Assembly: GCF_001612885.1 (NCBI RefSeq)
Contig: NZ_BDBH01000012.1
Span: 186,001 to 250,000, forward strand
Source of the DNA: Nocardia harenae NBRC 108248
GTDB lineage: Bacteria > Actinomycetota > Actinomycetes > Mycobacteriales > Mycobacteriaceae
Direction of reading: 5' to 3'
Length of the DNA stretch: 64,000 nucleotides
Positions 49,053 through 59,505 of this stretch are shown here, piece after piece (within the stretch, counting starts at the first letter, position 1; every line of letters starts with the position of its first letter). The position numbers were made by a program, and so were the translations under genes. The notes beneath the pieces were generated by a model, which worked only from the letters and a program-made list of their open reading frames with translations, was not told the origin of the DNA and made no database searches.

Positions 49053-50213
49053 TCAGCCGGACGGAATCACGGCGGCGCGGCCGTCCGCGCCCGGTACCAG
49101 CACACCCCACGGCGCCGGGTGCAGCCGCGCGGTCTGCGCGACGGGCATGGTGAGCAGCGGTTCCTCCCCGCGCGCCGTCGGCTTCGCCCCCGCGACGTGG
49201 GTGCGCTCGCCGGTGCGCAGGTCGTAGGCGAGCAGCGACCCGTCGGCGCGCCCGCCGCTGCGCGGCCGCAGCGTCGCCAGCAGCACGCCGTCCGGTGACC
49301 CGGTGTTCGGCAGCACCTCCTCGTCGGCGGCGAGCGCCGCCGTCCAGCGCACCCCGCCGTCCGGCTCGACGAACCGCATCTCGGTGTTCTCCGTCAGCGT
49401 GGTGCTGTCCATGATCAGCGCGGTGCCGCCGGGGCGCGGGAAGCGATAGCGGGACTCCTCGCCGGCGGGCCGGCGGCCGAGTTCCTCGCCGCTGCGCAGC
49501 CCGAGGAAGACCCGCTCGCCGCCGGATTTCACGGTCACGGTGTCGGCGGAGTCGACCACGAAGGTGTCGGTGCCGGTGAGCGTGCGCTGCCACAGCTCGG
49601 CTCCGGTCGCGCGGTCGAGCGCGACGACCGCGAGATCCAGCCCGGTGCCGTCCGCCGCGAAGCGCGTGGGGCAGCGGAGCAGCGCGACCTCCCGGGTCAG
49701 CAGGACGGACTGGTTGTCCTCGGTGTACGGCGGGGCGCAGCGCCACCGCGCCGGGTCGGCCGTCCAGCGCGGCCGGTTCGTCGCGGGGTCGCGGAGCACG
49801 ACCCGGCCCTCCTCGATACCGCTCTCCCACCACACCTCGGCGGGGGTGCTCCACAGCTCGGCGCCGGTGTCGGCGGCGTAGGCGACATAGCCGGGGGAGT
49901 CTCGCCAATGCACCAGCAGCACATCGTGGAAGAGCACGGGCGTGGTGCGCTGCGGATCCGGCGTACTCCCGGCCCGCCGGATCGTCCACCGCTGCGCACC
50001 CTCCGGATCCCAGCCGAGAATCGTGTCCCCGCGCACGGTGTAGATGCCGGACTCCGTCACCCCCACGTCATCGAAGGCGCCGAGCTCGACGGCGCGTACC
50101 CCGGACAGCTCCAGCCCGCCGGGCGGCCGGGACGCCGCCGTGCCCCCGCACGCCACCACCAGCAGGACCAGCCCGAACGCCGTCAGCGCCCGGATCGCGC
50201 GATTCCACCCCAT
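49053..50213 (-). CDS. Lipoprotein with PQQ-like beta-propeller
   Basis: This 386-aa protein has a lipoprotein signal peptide (MGWNRAIRALTAFGLVLLVV followed by the lipobox VACGG, Cys ~22), so it is anchored outside the membrane. The rest shows repeated propeller-type blades with WD-like ends (DTILGWDPEGAQRWTI; AADTGAELWSTPAEV; ALDRATGAELWQRTL; DGGVRWTAAL). Such proteins bind peptides or act as scaffolds; no specific role can be given. It takes the position of lppW in M. tuberculosis but does not look like it. It is divergent from tex. Confidence 0.78.
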   Translation of the reverse strand: MGWNRAIRALTAFGLVLLVVACGGTAASRPPGGLELSGVRAVELGAFDDVGVTESGIYTVRGDTILGWDPEGAQRWTIRRAGSTPDPQRTTPVLFHDVLLVHWRDSPGYVAYAADTGAELWSTPAEVWWESGIEEGRVVLRDPATNRPRWTADPARWRCAPPYTEDNQSVLLTREVALLRCPTRFAADGTGLDLAVVALDRATGAELWQRTLTGTDTFVVDSADTVTVKSGGERVFLGLRSGEELGRRPAGEESRYRFPRPGGTALIMDSTTLTENTEMRFVEPDGGVRWTAALAADEEVLPNTGSPDGVLLATLRPRSGGRADGSLLAYDLRTGERTHVAGAKPTARGEEPLLTMPVAQTARLHPAPWGVLVPGADGRAAVIPSG

Positions 50214-50452
50214 GCCGAACCCCTCCCCCGAAGACTCTGTCGGCGAGGATCATTGCACGGGGCACCGACAGGGTTCTACGGCAGCAGCCGAGCCCGTCCG
50301 GCCGTGGCAACCGACTCCACCCCGGTGTGCGCGTCCAGCGTGCTCATGGCGCTGCGCAGGTAGCTCTTCGCGGGACGAGCCGGGCCGGGAACCGCTCGCC
50401 CGCTCGGACGCCTGAGCCCCCGCGTCGGTGGTCGCCGGTAGGGTGGCGCCTC

Positions 50453-52843
<2,391 letters not shown>

Positions 52844-52858
52844 ACGGGGGAGAGCGCG

Positions 52859-53728
52859 GTGTTGTGGCGATGGCTCGACCAGGACGTGATCGCCCAGGGC
52901 CGGTTGCCGCTGCTGTGCTTCCTGCTCGGCTTCATCGTCGGGTTCGTGCTCATCCGGATCAGCGTCCGGATGATCCGGGCCAAGGTGCGCTGGTGGCCGG
53001 GGAATCTCCGGGCCGGTGACACGCACATCCACCACGTGGTGTTCGGCGTCATCCTGGTGCTGGCCTCCGGCATCGGCATGATCGCCACCGCGGAGACGTC
53101 GAGCCGCTCCACCGCGGCACTGCTCGCCGCCGCCTTCGGAGTCGGCGCCGCGCTGGTGCTGGACGAGTTCGCGCTCATCTTCTACCTGCGCGACGTGTAC
53201 TGGGAGAAGCAGGGCCGCACCTCGGTGGACGCGGTTTTCGTCGCTATCGCCGTCACCGGGCTGCTGCTGCTCGGCTTCCACCCGCTCTGGCTGCTGGAGA
53301 TCAACGACTTCCGGGCCGACCCGAGCATCGCCGTCCGGGTGGTGGTCGTGGTCTTCGCGCTGGTCAACCTGGTGCTGGCGGCGATCGTGATCGCCAAGGG
53401 CAAGATCTGGACCGGGCTGTTCGGCATGTTCTTCCTGCCGCTGCTCGTGGTCGGGGCGCTGCGGCTGAGCAGGCCGGGCGCGCCCTGGGCGCGCTGGCGC
53501 TACGCGGACCGGCGGCGCAAGCTCATGATCCGCGCCATCGTGCGCGAGCGGCGCTACCGGCGCCCGGTGATCCGGGCCAAGATCTTCGTGCAGGATCTCG
53601 TCGCCGGAAAGCCGGATGTCGACCACGTGCGGCACGCCGCCGAGGCGGAGCTGGCCCGCAAGGTGGTGCCCGCGCCCGCCGCGCCGCACCGGCACGGCCA
53701 TCACCGCGAGCCCGCCGGGAAGAGCTGA
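52859..53728 (+). CDS. Multi-spanning membrane protein of unknown function
   Basis: This 289-aa protein has about six membrane helices within the first 210 residues (for example PLLCFLLGFIVGFVLIRISV, HHVVFGVILVLASGIGMIA, AALLAAAFGVGAALVLDEFA, VDAVFVAIAVTGLLLLGF, VVVVFALVNLVLAAIVIAKG, LFGMFFLPLLVVGALRL) and a cytosolic Arg-rich and His-rich tail. The segment RAGDTHIHHVVFG has clustered His and Asp that could bind metal. The family is common in actinobacteria but unnamed. It starts 15 nt after tex and may be co-transcribed with it. Confidence 0.75.
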   Translation: MLWRWLDQDVIAQGRLPLLCFLLGFIVGFVLIRISVRMIRAKVRWWPGNLRAGDTHIHHVVFGVILVLASGIGMIATAETSSRSTAALLAAAFGVGAALVLDEFALIFYLRDVYWEKQGRTSVDAVFVAIAVTGLLLLGFHPLWLLEINDFRADPSIAVRVVVVVFALVNLVLAAIVIAKGKIWTGLFGMFFLPLLVVGALRLSRPGAPWARWRYADRRRKLMIRAIVRERRYRRPVIRAKIFVQDLVAGKPDVDHVRHAAEAELARKVVPAPAAPHRHGHHREPAGKS

Positions 53729-53734
53729 CCGGCC

Positions 53735-53770
53735 CCGATTTCAGCACGGACCAGCTCGTCTGGCACACTG
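53735..53770 (+). promoter_or_regulatory. Promoter block of rplS, shared with rpsP
   Basis: CCGATTTC, 15 bp, then GTCTGGCACACTG, matching the rpsP block at 46913-46948 word for word except one base. CACACT is the likely -10. The leader to the rplS ATG would be about 110 nt. Confidence 0.65.
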
Positions 53771-53886
53771 TTCGGGTTGCCCCGGGCCGTTCCCGGCTCC
53801 GGCATCCCTTGTACCGAGCACGAACCGGCCGAGCACGCGAGTGCCGCCAGGGTCCTCTGTTCCACCATGAACCGTTAAGGACGGAA

Positions 53887-54228
53887 ATGAACACCCTTGA
53901 CTTCGTCGACGAGAAGTCGCTGCGCAGCGACGTCCCGGCCTTCCGCCCGGGCGACACGCTGAACGTGCACGTGAAGGTCATCGAGGGCTCCAAGGAGCGC
54001 ATCCAGGTCTTCAAGGGCGTCGTGATCCGCAGGCAGGGCGGCGGCATCCGCGAGACCTTCACCGTGCGCAAGGTGTCGTTCGGTGTCGGCGTGGAGCGCA
54101 CCTTCCCGGTGCACAGCCCCAATATCGACCACATCGACGTGGTCACCCGCGGCGATGTCCGCCGGGCCAAGCTCTACTACCTGCGCGACCTGCGCGGCAA
54201 GGCCGCCAAGATCAAGGAGAAGCGCTGA
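53887..54228 (+). CDS. rplS: 50S ribosomal protein L19
   Basis: This 113-aa protein starts MNTLDFVDEKSLRSDVPAFR, with AAGGACGGAA just upstream, and has the L19 pattern FRPGDTLNVHVKVIEGSKER, QVFKGVVIRRQGGGIRETFT, VRKVSFGVGVERTFPVHSPN and AKLYYLRDLRGKAAKIKEKR. The frame is open upstream but similarity begins at ATG 53887. Two strong hairpins follow the stop. Confidence 0.97.
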   Translation: MNTLDFVDEKSLRSDVPAFRPGDTLNVHVKVIEGSKERIQVFKGVVIRRQGGGIRETFTVRKVSFGVGVERTFPVHSPNIDHIDVVTRGDVRRAKLYYLRDLRGKAAKIKEKR

Positions 54229-54239
54229 GCTTCCCCGCC

Positions 54240-54259
54240 GGGGCGCGCTTCCGCGCCCC
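54240..54259 (+). terminator. Hairpin after rplS
   Basis: GGGGCGCG, loop CTTC, CGCGCCCC: a perfect 8-bp GC stem that starts 11 nt after the rplS stop. Likely intrinsic terminator or attenuator without U-tract. Confidence 0.6.
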
Positions 54260-54272
54260 GCGTTGACCTCCC

Positions 54273-54314
54273 CTTCGGCCCGGTACCCGATGCGTTCGCG
54301 GTACCGGGCCGAAG
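54273..54314. repeat. Perfect 15-bp inverted repeat between rplS and lepB
   Basis: Arms CTTCGGCCCGGTACC and GGTACCGGGCCGAAG are exact complements with a 12-nt loop. It lies 13 bp after the rplS terminator and 110 bp before lepB. It could be a second, bidirectional terminator or an operator for lepB. Confidence 0.65.
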
Positions 54315-54424
54315 TGCGTGCTGAGCTGCTCGCGAAGTCGTCGCGGCTCCGTCCGCGCCGGGGCGGTACCGCTACCGGTGAAGGGCGGGTGGCGGACTCG
54401 AGTTCGGCGGCTACTCTGTTCGGC

Positions 54425-55204
54425 GTGGCAGACGAGAGCGGGTCGGTGGGCGTGTCCGGAGCGGGCGAGGGCAGGTCGGGGGAGGGCGGCCGGGCGGCGC
54501 GGCGCAAGCGCCAGCAGCGCAAGCAGCGGCCGTTCTGGCAGGAGCTGCCGGTCCTGATCGCCATCGCGGCCGTGATCGCCGCGCTCATGGTCTCCTTCGT
54601 CGGGCGCCCGTACGTCATCCCGTCGCAGTCGATGGATCCCACGCTCGCCGTCGGCGACCGCATCTACGTGCAGAAGATCAGCTATTACACCTCCGACCCG
54701 GAGCCGGGGGACGTGGTCGTCTTCGTCGGCCCGCCGAGCTGGAACACCAACTACCGCTCGATCCGCTCGGACAACGCGATGGTGCGCGGCGTGCAGAATT
54801 TCTTCTCCTGGTTCGGCCTGGTCCCGCCGGACGAGAACGACCTGGTGAAGCGGGTGATCGCGGTCGGCGGCCAGACCGTGCAGTGCTGCGACGCGCAGGG
54901 CAGGGTCACCGTGGACGGCAAGCCGCTGGACGAGCCGTACGTCAAGGACGACTTCCCGTGGCGCCAGGGCCAGGCCAATGCCGTCTACCCGGCGGGCCGC
55001 GTGTTCGGGCCGGTCACAGTGCCGGAGGGGCACCTGTGGGTGATGGGTGACAACCGCAACGAGTCCGCCGATTCGCGCGCGCACGTCGGCGACGAGCTGC
55101 AGGGCACGGTGCCGGTGGACAACGTCCGCGGGATGACCGTCTTCAAGATCTGGCCGCCCGGCCGGATGGGGCCGGTGAGCGCGGAGGATCCGCAGTCCGA
55201 GTGA
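54425..55204 (+). CDS. lepB: Signal peptidase I
   Basis: This 259-aa protein cuts signal peptides outside the membrane. It has a basic cytosolic N-terminus (~1-45; ARRKRQQRKQRPF), one membrane helix (~48-68), the catalytic Ser in YVIPSQSMDPTL and the catalytic Lys in DLVKRVIAVGGQTV, and the box GHLWVMGDNRNESADSR. GTG 54425 is chosen; GTG 54389 is an alternative that adds 12 residues. It follows rplS as in mycobacteria. Confidence 0.94.
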   Translation: MADESGSVGVSGAGEGRSGEGGRAARRKRQQRKQRPFWQELPVLIAIAAVIAALMVSFVGRPYVIPSQSMDPTLAVGDRIYVQKISYYTSDPEPGDVVVFVGPPSWNTNYRSIRSDNAMVRGVQNFFSWFGLVPPDENDLVKRVIAVGGQTVQCCDAQGRVTVDGKPLDEPYVKDDFPWRQGQANAVYPAGRVFGPVTVPEGHLWVMGDNRNESADSRAHVGDELQGTVPVDNVRGMTVFKIWPPGRMGPVSAEDPQSE

Positions 55205-55234
55205 GGCGGCGGGCCGAAATGTCGGTGCCCGCAG

Positions 55235-55240
55235 CATAAT
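55235..55240 (+). promoter_or_regulatory. CATAAT, candidate -10 of a leaderless rnhB promoter
   Basis: CATAAT is one base off consensus and ends 4 nt before ATG 55245 and 7 nt before GTG 55248. The usual start distance fits a leaderless mRNA beginning at the GTG. No ribosome binding site is present. Confidence 0.4.
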
Positions 55241-55244
55241 CGAC

Positions 55245-55979
55245 ATGGTGCAGAGTTCAGTGATCCGATCCGGGAAGTGGCCGCCGCGCGTCGTCATGCG
55301 TCCGGCCGGTGGGCTGCGCACGCTGGAGGCCGCGCTGATCCGCAGCGGCCTCGGCCCGGTGGCCGGGGTCGACGAGGCCGGGCGCGGCCCCTGCGCGGGC
55401 CCGCTCGTGGTCGCCGCCTGCCTGCTGCCGCCGAAGGCCTACGACCGGCTGGCCGGGCTCGACGACTCCAAGAAGCTCACCGAGGCGGCCCGCGAGGAGC
55501 TGTACCCGGTGATCACCCGGCTCGCGCTGAGCTGGACGGTGGTCACCGTGCCCGCCTGGGAGGTGGACGCCATCGGCATCCACGTCGCCAATATCGAGGG
55601 CATGCGCCGGGCCGTCGCCGGGCTGGCGCACCCCCCCGGGTACGTGCTCACCGACGGCTTCCGGGTGCCCGGCATCCCGGTGCCGTCGCTGCCGGTGGTC
55701 GGCGGTGACGCCGTGGCCGCCTGCATCGCCGCCGCCAGCATCCTGGCCAAGGTCACCCGCGACCGGATCATGACCGAGCTGGACGGCCGCTTCCCCGGCT
55801 ACGGCTTCGCCGCGCACAAGGGCTACAACACCCCCGAGCACCTGGAGGCGCTGCGCCGCCTCGGGCCGTGCAGCGAACACCGGCAGAGCTGGAAAAACGT
55901 GCGCGAGCTCGGCGGAGAGCAGCCCGCGGCGGCCCGGGAGGGCCTCCGGATGGCTGCCGCGCCCGCGCATGCGCGATGA
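55245..55979 (+). CDS. rnhB: Ribonuclease HII
   Basis: This 244-aa enzyme removes RNA from RNA-DNA hybrids, including single ribonucleotides. It has the RNase HII start GVDEAGRGPCAGPLVVAACL (first two acidic residues), DDSKKLTEAAREEL, VGGDAVAACIAAASILAKVT and GYGFAAHKGYNTPEHLEAL. The start is ATG 55245 or GTG 55248. The last ~35 residues are an extension past the catalytic core. Order lepB-rnhB-DUF2469 is mycobacterial. Confidence 0.95.
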   Translation: MVQSSVIRSGKWPPRVVMRPAGGLRTLEAALIRSGLGPVAGVDEAGRGPCAGPLVVAACLLPPKAYDRLAGLDDSKKLTEAAREELYPVITRLALSWTVVTVPAWEVDAIGIHVANIEGMRRAVAGLAHPPGYVLTDGFRVPGIPVPSLPVVGGDAVAACIAAASILAKVTRDRIMTELDGRFPGYGFAAHKGYNTPEHLEALRRLGPCSEHRQSWKNVRELGGEQPAAAREGLRMAAAPAHAR

Positions 55980-56025
55980 TTAGCCCCGACGACGCACTGC
56001 GGCGAGAAGGAGGACGTCCCACCCG

Positions 56026-56331
56026 ATGAGTGCCGAGGACCTCGAGAAGTACGAAACCGAGATGGAGCTGTCGCTGTACCGCGAGTACAAGGACATCGTC
56101 GGTCAGTTCTCGTACGTGGTGGAGACGGAGCGGCGCTTCTACCTGGCCAATTCGGTCGAGCTACGGCCGCAGAACGCCGATGGCGAGGTGTACTTCGAGG
56201 TGCGGATGAGCGACGCCTGGGTCTGGGACATGTACCGTCCCGCGCGCTTCGTCAAACATGTCCGGGTGATCACGTTCAAGGACGTGAACATCGAGGAGCT
56301 GGAGAAACCCGACTTGCGGCTGCCCGAGTAG
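56026..56331 (+). CDS. DUF2469 protein (Rv2901c-like)
   Basis: This 101-aa acidic protein starts MSAEDLEKYETEMELSLYRE, followed by EYKDIVGQFSYVVETERRFY. It belongs to DUF2469, found only in actinobacteria and always next to rnhB. The very strong conservation suggests a basic role, but none has been shown. ATG 56026 has GAGAAGGAGGA upstream. Confidence 0.92.
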   Translation: MSAEDLEKYETEMELSLYREYKDIVGQFSYVVETERRFYLANSVELRPQNADGEVYFEVRMSDAWVWDMYRPARFVKHVRVITFKDVNIEELEKPDLRLPE

Positions 56332-56428
56332 CTCGCGGTTCTCCACAGGGGCGCGTTGATCCACAGGGAATCCGTTTCCCCAGGTCGGCACGGTAAGCGG
56401 GGCCGTCGACCCCGGCAGGCTTGCCGAC

Positions 56429-56872
56429 GTGACCAACGAAACCCTGGCAGGTGACAGTCCGCTCTCCCCGCACTCGCTGGCGGCCATCGCGGCCGAGGTG
56501 CCGCGCCCGGCCAACGGCGCGGATCGCCGCACTCTCGGCGCGTACGGCGAAGAACTCGCCGCCCGCTACTTGGAGACCTCGGGCATGGAGATCCTCGCCC
56601 GCAACTGGCGCTGCCGCTACGGCGAACTCGACCTGATCGCCCGCACGCCCGAGCTCACCGCCTTCGTCGAGGTGAAGACCCGCTCCGGCCTCGGCTTCGG
56701 AGTCCCCGCCGAGGCGGTCACCTTCGCCAAGCGGCAGCGCATCCGGCGCCTCGCCCTGCTCTGGCTGGCCGAGCAGGAGCGGCCGTGGCGGCGGCTCCGC
56801 TTCGACGTGGTGTCGGTGCTGCTGCAGCGCGGCCACCAGCCCGTCGTCGACCACCTGCAGTCGGTGTTCTGA
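56429..56872 (+). CDS. yraN: YraN-family nuclease-like protein (UPF0102)
   Basis: This 147-aa protein has the endonuclease-like fold of UPF0102: LGAYGEELAARYLETSGMEI, NWRCRYGELDLIARTPELTA and FVEVKTRSGLGFGVPAEAV, with the PD-(D/E)xK residues E, D, E and K present. It is thought to act on DNA in recombination or repair. GTG 56429; its stop overlaps the yifB start by 1 nt. Confidence 0.9.
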   Translation: MTNETLAGDSPLSPHSLAAIAAEVPRPANGADRRTLGAYGEELAARYLETSGMEILARNWRCRYGELDLIARTPELTAFVEVKTRSGLGFGVPAEAVTFAKRQRIRRLALLWLAEQERPWRRLRFDVVSVLLQRGHQPVVDHLQSVF

Positions 56873-58380
56873 TGGCACTCGGACGCGCGCACTCCGTCGC
56901 CGTCGCGGGGGTCGACGGCCAGCTGGTCGAGGTGGAGGCCGATATCGGCCAGGGGCTGCCCTCGGTGCACCTGGTCGGCCTGCCCGACGCCGCGCTCCAG
57001 GAATCCCGCGACCGCATCCGCGCCGCCGTCACCAACTCCGGCGAGAAGTGGCCGGACGGCCGCGTCATCCTGGCGCTCTCCCCGGCCACCCTGCCCAAGC
57101 TCGGCAGCGTCTACGACCTGGCGCTCGCCATCGCCGTGCTGCACGCGGGCGGCAGCATCCCCGGCGATCGGCTCGCCAAGACCGTGCTGCTCGGCGAGCT
57201 CGCCCTCGACGGCCGGGTGCGCCCGGTGCGCGGCATCCTGCCCGCCGTACTCGCCGCCCGGGTCGCAGGCGTGCCGACCGTCGTGGTGCCGGAGCCCGCC
57301 CTCGCCGAGGCCGGGCTGGTCGACGGCATCGAGATCCTCGGCGCCCGCGACCTGCGCGCCCTGCTCGCCTGGCTGCGCGGCGACGGCGCGCTCGCCGAGC
57401 CCGACGGCGCCCGCCCCGGCCAGGTGCTTCCCGGCGGCGATCTCGGCGAGGTGGTGGGTCAACGGGAGGCAAGGCACGCCCTCGAGGTGGCCGCCGCAGG
57501 CGGGCACCACCTGCTGCTCACCGGCCCGCCCGGCATCGGCAAGACCATGCTGGCCCAGCGCCTCCCCGGCCTGCTGCCGCCGCTCACCGACTCCGAGGCG
57601 CTCGAGGTCACCGCCATCCACTCGCTGGCCGGCGACCTCGCCGGTGATCGCCCGCTGCTCACCACCCCGCCGTTCGTCGCGCCGCACCACTCCACGTCGG
57701 TGACCGCGATGATCGGTGGCGGCTCCGGCATGGCCCGCCCCGGCGCGGTCTCGCGGGCCCACCGCGGGGTCTTGTTCCTCGACGAGTGCGCCGAGGTCAG
57801 CGGTCGGGTCCTGGAGTCGCTGCGCCTCCCGCTGGAGGAGGGCGAGATCAGGGTCGCCCGGCGCGACGGTGTCGCCCGCTACCCGGCCCGATTCCAGCTC
57901 GTCCTCGCCGCCAACCCCTGCCCGTGCGCCCCGGCGCGCGACGTTGACTGCCGGTGCTCTCCTGCCGCGCGCCGCCGCTACCTCGGCAAACTCTCCGGCC
58001 CGCTGATCGACCGCATCGACCTGTGGGTCCGCATGCACGGTGACCAGGGCGCCGCCCTGGCCGCCGAACCGGTGGAGTCCAGCGCGGTGGTCAGGGCCAG
58101 GGTCATCGAGGCACGGGAGCGCGCCGCCACCCGCTGGCGCGCCGACGGCTGGTCGACCAATGCCGAGGTCCCCGGCCACGTGCTGCGCCGCCGCTCGGCG
58201 CTGCCCGGCGCGGCGCTGGCGCCGGTGGAGCGGGCCATGCGGTTCGGCCGGGTCTCGGCCCGCGGCGCCGATCGCGCCCTCCGCGTCGCCTGGACGCTCT
58301 GCGACCTGCGCCGCGGCGATCGGCCCACCGAGGGCGATGTCCTCACCGCGCTCCGCTTCCGGCAGCGGGACACGCCGTGA
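56872..58380 (+). CDS. yifB: YifB/ComM-family Mg-chelatase-like AAA+ ATPase
   Basis: This 502-aa protein starts MALGRAHSVAVAGVDGQLVE. It has an N-terminal Lon-like domain (~20-170), Walker A TGPPGIGKTMLAQRLPGLLP (~217), Walker B VLFLDECAEV (~300), a Cys-rich CPCAPARDVDCRC, and a C-terminal domain (~400-500). ComM proteins are helicases that promote branch migration during natural transformation in Gram-negative bacteria. Here it forms a coupled operon with yraN and dprA, all linked to incoming or recombining DNA. Confidence 0.92.
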   Translation: MALGRAHSVAVAGVDGQLVEVEADIGQGLPSVHLVGLPDAALQESRDRIRAAVTNSGEKWPDGRVILALSPATLPKLGSVYDLALAIAVLHAGGSIPGDRLAKTVLLGELALDGRVRPVRGILPAVLAARVAGVPTVVVPEPALAEAGLVDGIEILGARDLRALLAWLRGDGALAEPDGARPGQVLPGGDLGEVVGQREARHALEVAAAGGHHLLLTGPPGIGKTMLAQRLPGLLPPLTDSEALEVTAIHSLAGDLAGDRPLLTTPPFVAPHHSTSVTAMIGGGSGMARPGAVSRAHRGVLFLDECAEVSGRVLESLRLPLEEGEIRVARRDGVARYPARFQLVLAANPCPCAPARDVDCRCSPAARRRYLGKLSGPLIDRIDLWVRMHGDQGAALAAEPVESSAVVRARVIEARERAATRWRADGWSTNAEVPGHVLRRRSALPGAALAPVERAMRFGRVSARGADRALRVAWTLCDLRRGDRPTEGDVLTALRFRQRDTP

Positions 58381-59321
58381 GCACCCCCGAGGAGCGAATG
58401 CTCGCCTGGGTCTACCTCTCCCGGGTCGTGCTCGGTCCGTGCGCCCCGCTCGCTGCCCTCATCGACGCCGTCGGCGTCGTGGAGGCGGCCAGGGCCGTCC
58501 GGGAACGCGACCTGCCCGACGTGCTGCGCGGCCCCACCGAGGCCCGCCGCCACACAGACCGGGTCGCCGACGATCTCGCCGCCATCGTCCGGCTCGGCGG
58601 CCGCGTGATCACCCCCGACGACCCCGAGTGGCCCGCCTGGCGCATGCTCGGCCTCACCCGCCTCGTCGACGCCCCCGACGGCGCGGCACCCCTCGTCCTG
58701 TGGGTCCGCGGCGCCGCGTCCCTGACCGCATGCACCGAGCGCTCCATCGCCGTTGTCGGCACCCGCTGCGCCAGCGGCTACGGCGCCCACGCCACCGGCG
58801 AACTCGCCGGCGACCTGGCCGCGAGGGGCTGGACCATCGTCTCCGGTGCCGCCTACGGCATCGACGCCATCGCCCACCGCGCCGCCCTTGCCGTCGGCGG
58901 CACCACCATCGCCGTCCTCGGCTGCGGCCTGGAACGCCCCTACCCGCTGCAACACGACCGCCTGCTGGCCGAGATCGCGGCGACCGGTCTGGTCGTCAGC
59001 GAGTACCCGCCCGGAATCACCGCCCACCGCCACCACTTCCTCGCCCGCAACCGCCTGATCGCCGGTCTCGCCGATGCCGTCCTCGTCACCGAGGCCGGCG
59101 TCCGCAGCGGAGCCCGCAACACGGTGAAGTGGGGCCGCCGCCTCGGCCGCCCCACCCTCGCCGTCCCAGGCCCGATCACCTCGGCCCTGTCGGTGGGGTG
59201 TCACCGCATGATCCGCGAGGGGGAAGCAGTCCTCGTCACCGATGTGGAGGAGGTGATAAGCGAAGCCGGGCCCCTGCGCCTCGACGCCGTCGGCGTGCAG
59301 GACCGGCGACAGCGACGTTGA
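58377..59321 (+). CDS. dprA: DprA-family DNA-processing protein lacking the C-terminal domain
   Basis: This 314-aa protein has the DprA Rossmann core: SIAVVGTRCASGYGAHATGE, GWTIVSGAAYGIDAIAHRAA, AVLGCGLERPYPLQHDRL, SEYPPGITAHRHHFLARNRL, LVTEAGVRSGARNTVKWG and AVPGPITSALSVGCHRMIRE. DprA loads RecA on single-stranded DNA. The C-terminal winged-helix (DML1-like) domain of ~60-70 residues, present in the ~389-aa mycobacterial protein, is missing: after DVEEVISEAGPLRL only 12 residues follow. None of the frames downstream restores it. GTG overlaps the yifB stop. Confidence 0.9.
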   Translation: MSTPEERMLAWVYLSRVVLGPCAPLAALIDAVGVVEAARAVRERDLPDVLRGPTEARRHTDRVADDLAAIVRLGGRVITPDDPEWPAWRMLGLTRLVDAPDGAAPLVLWVRGAASLTACTERSIAVVGTRCASGYGAHATGELAGDLAARGWTIVSGAAYGIDAIAHRAALAVGGTTIAVLGCGLERPYPLQHDRLLAEIAATGLVVSEYPPGITAHRHHFLARNRLIAGLADAVLVTEAGVRSGARNTVKWGRRLGRPTLAVPGPITSALSVGCHRMIREGEAVLVTDVEEVISEAGPLRLDAVGVQDRRQRR

Positions 59322-59505
59322 GTGGCCCGCGGTCTCGTTGGGGGGTCCGCGGGCACCTCGCCGGAATGGCCGGGTGCCCCGAGGTTCGCAGTCGGCTCGA
59401 CCGCGTGTGCCGCGAGCGACCGCCCTTCGCCGTCGTGGCGAGTCGCCGAGAGCGGTGGCGGCGCGGGTCCTTGCGTACGCGGGGCCGGGACGACACGGTG
59501 GAGGG

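Noticed and set aside
56340..56385. Two TCCACAGG words before yraN as DnaA boxes or operators
   Set aside because: They are short, imperfect and unevenly placed; not distinguishable from chance at this GC content.
59322..59505. A hidden C-terminal DprA domain or the start of a viuB-like gene in the dprA-xerC gap
   Set aside because: All three plus frames were read; none shows winged-helix or siderophore-interacting-protein motifs.
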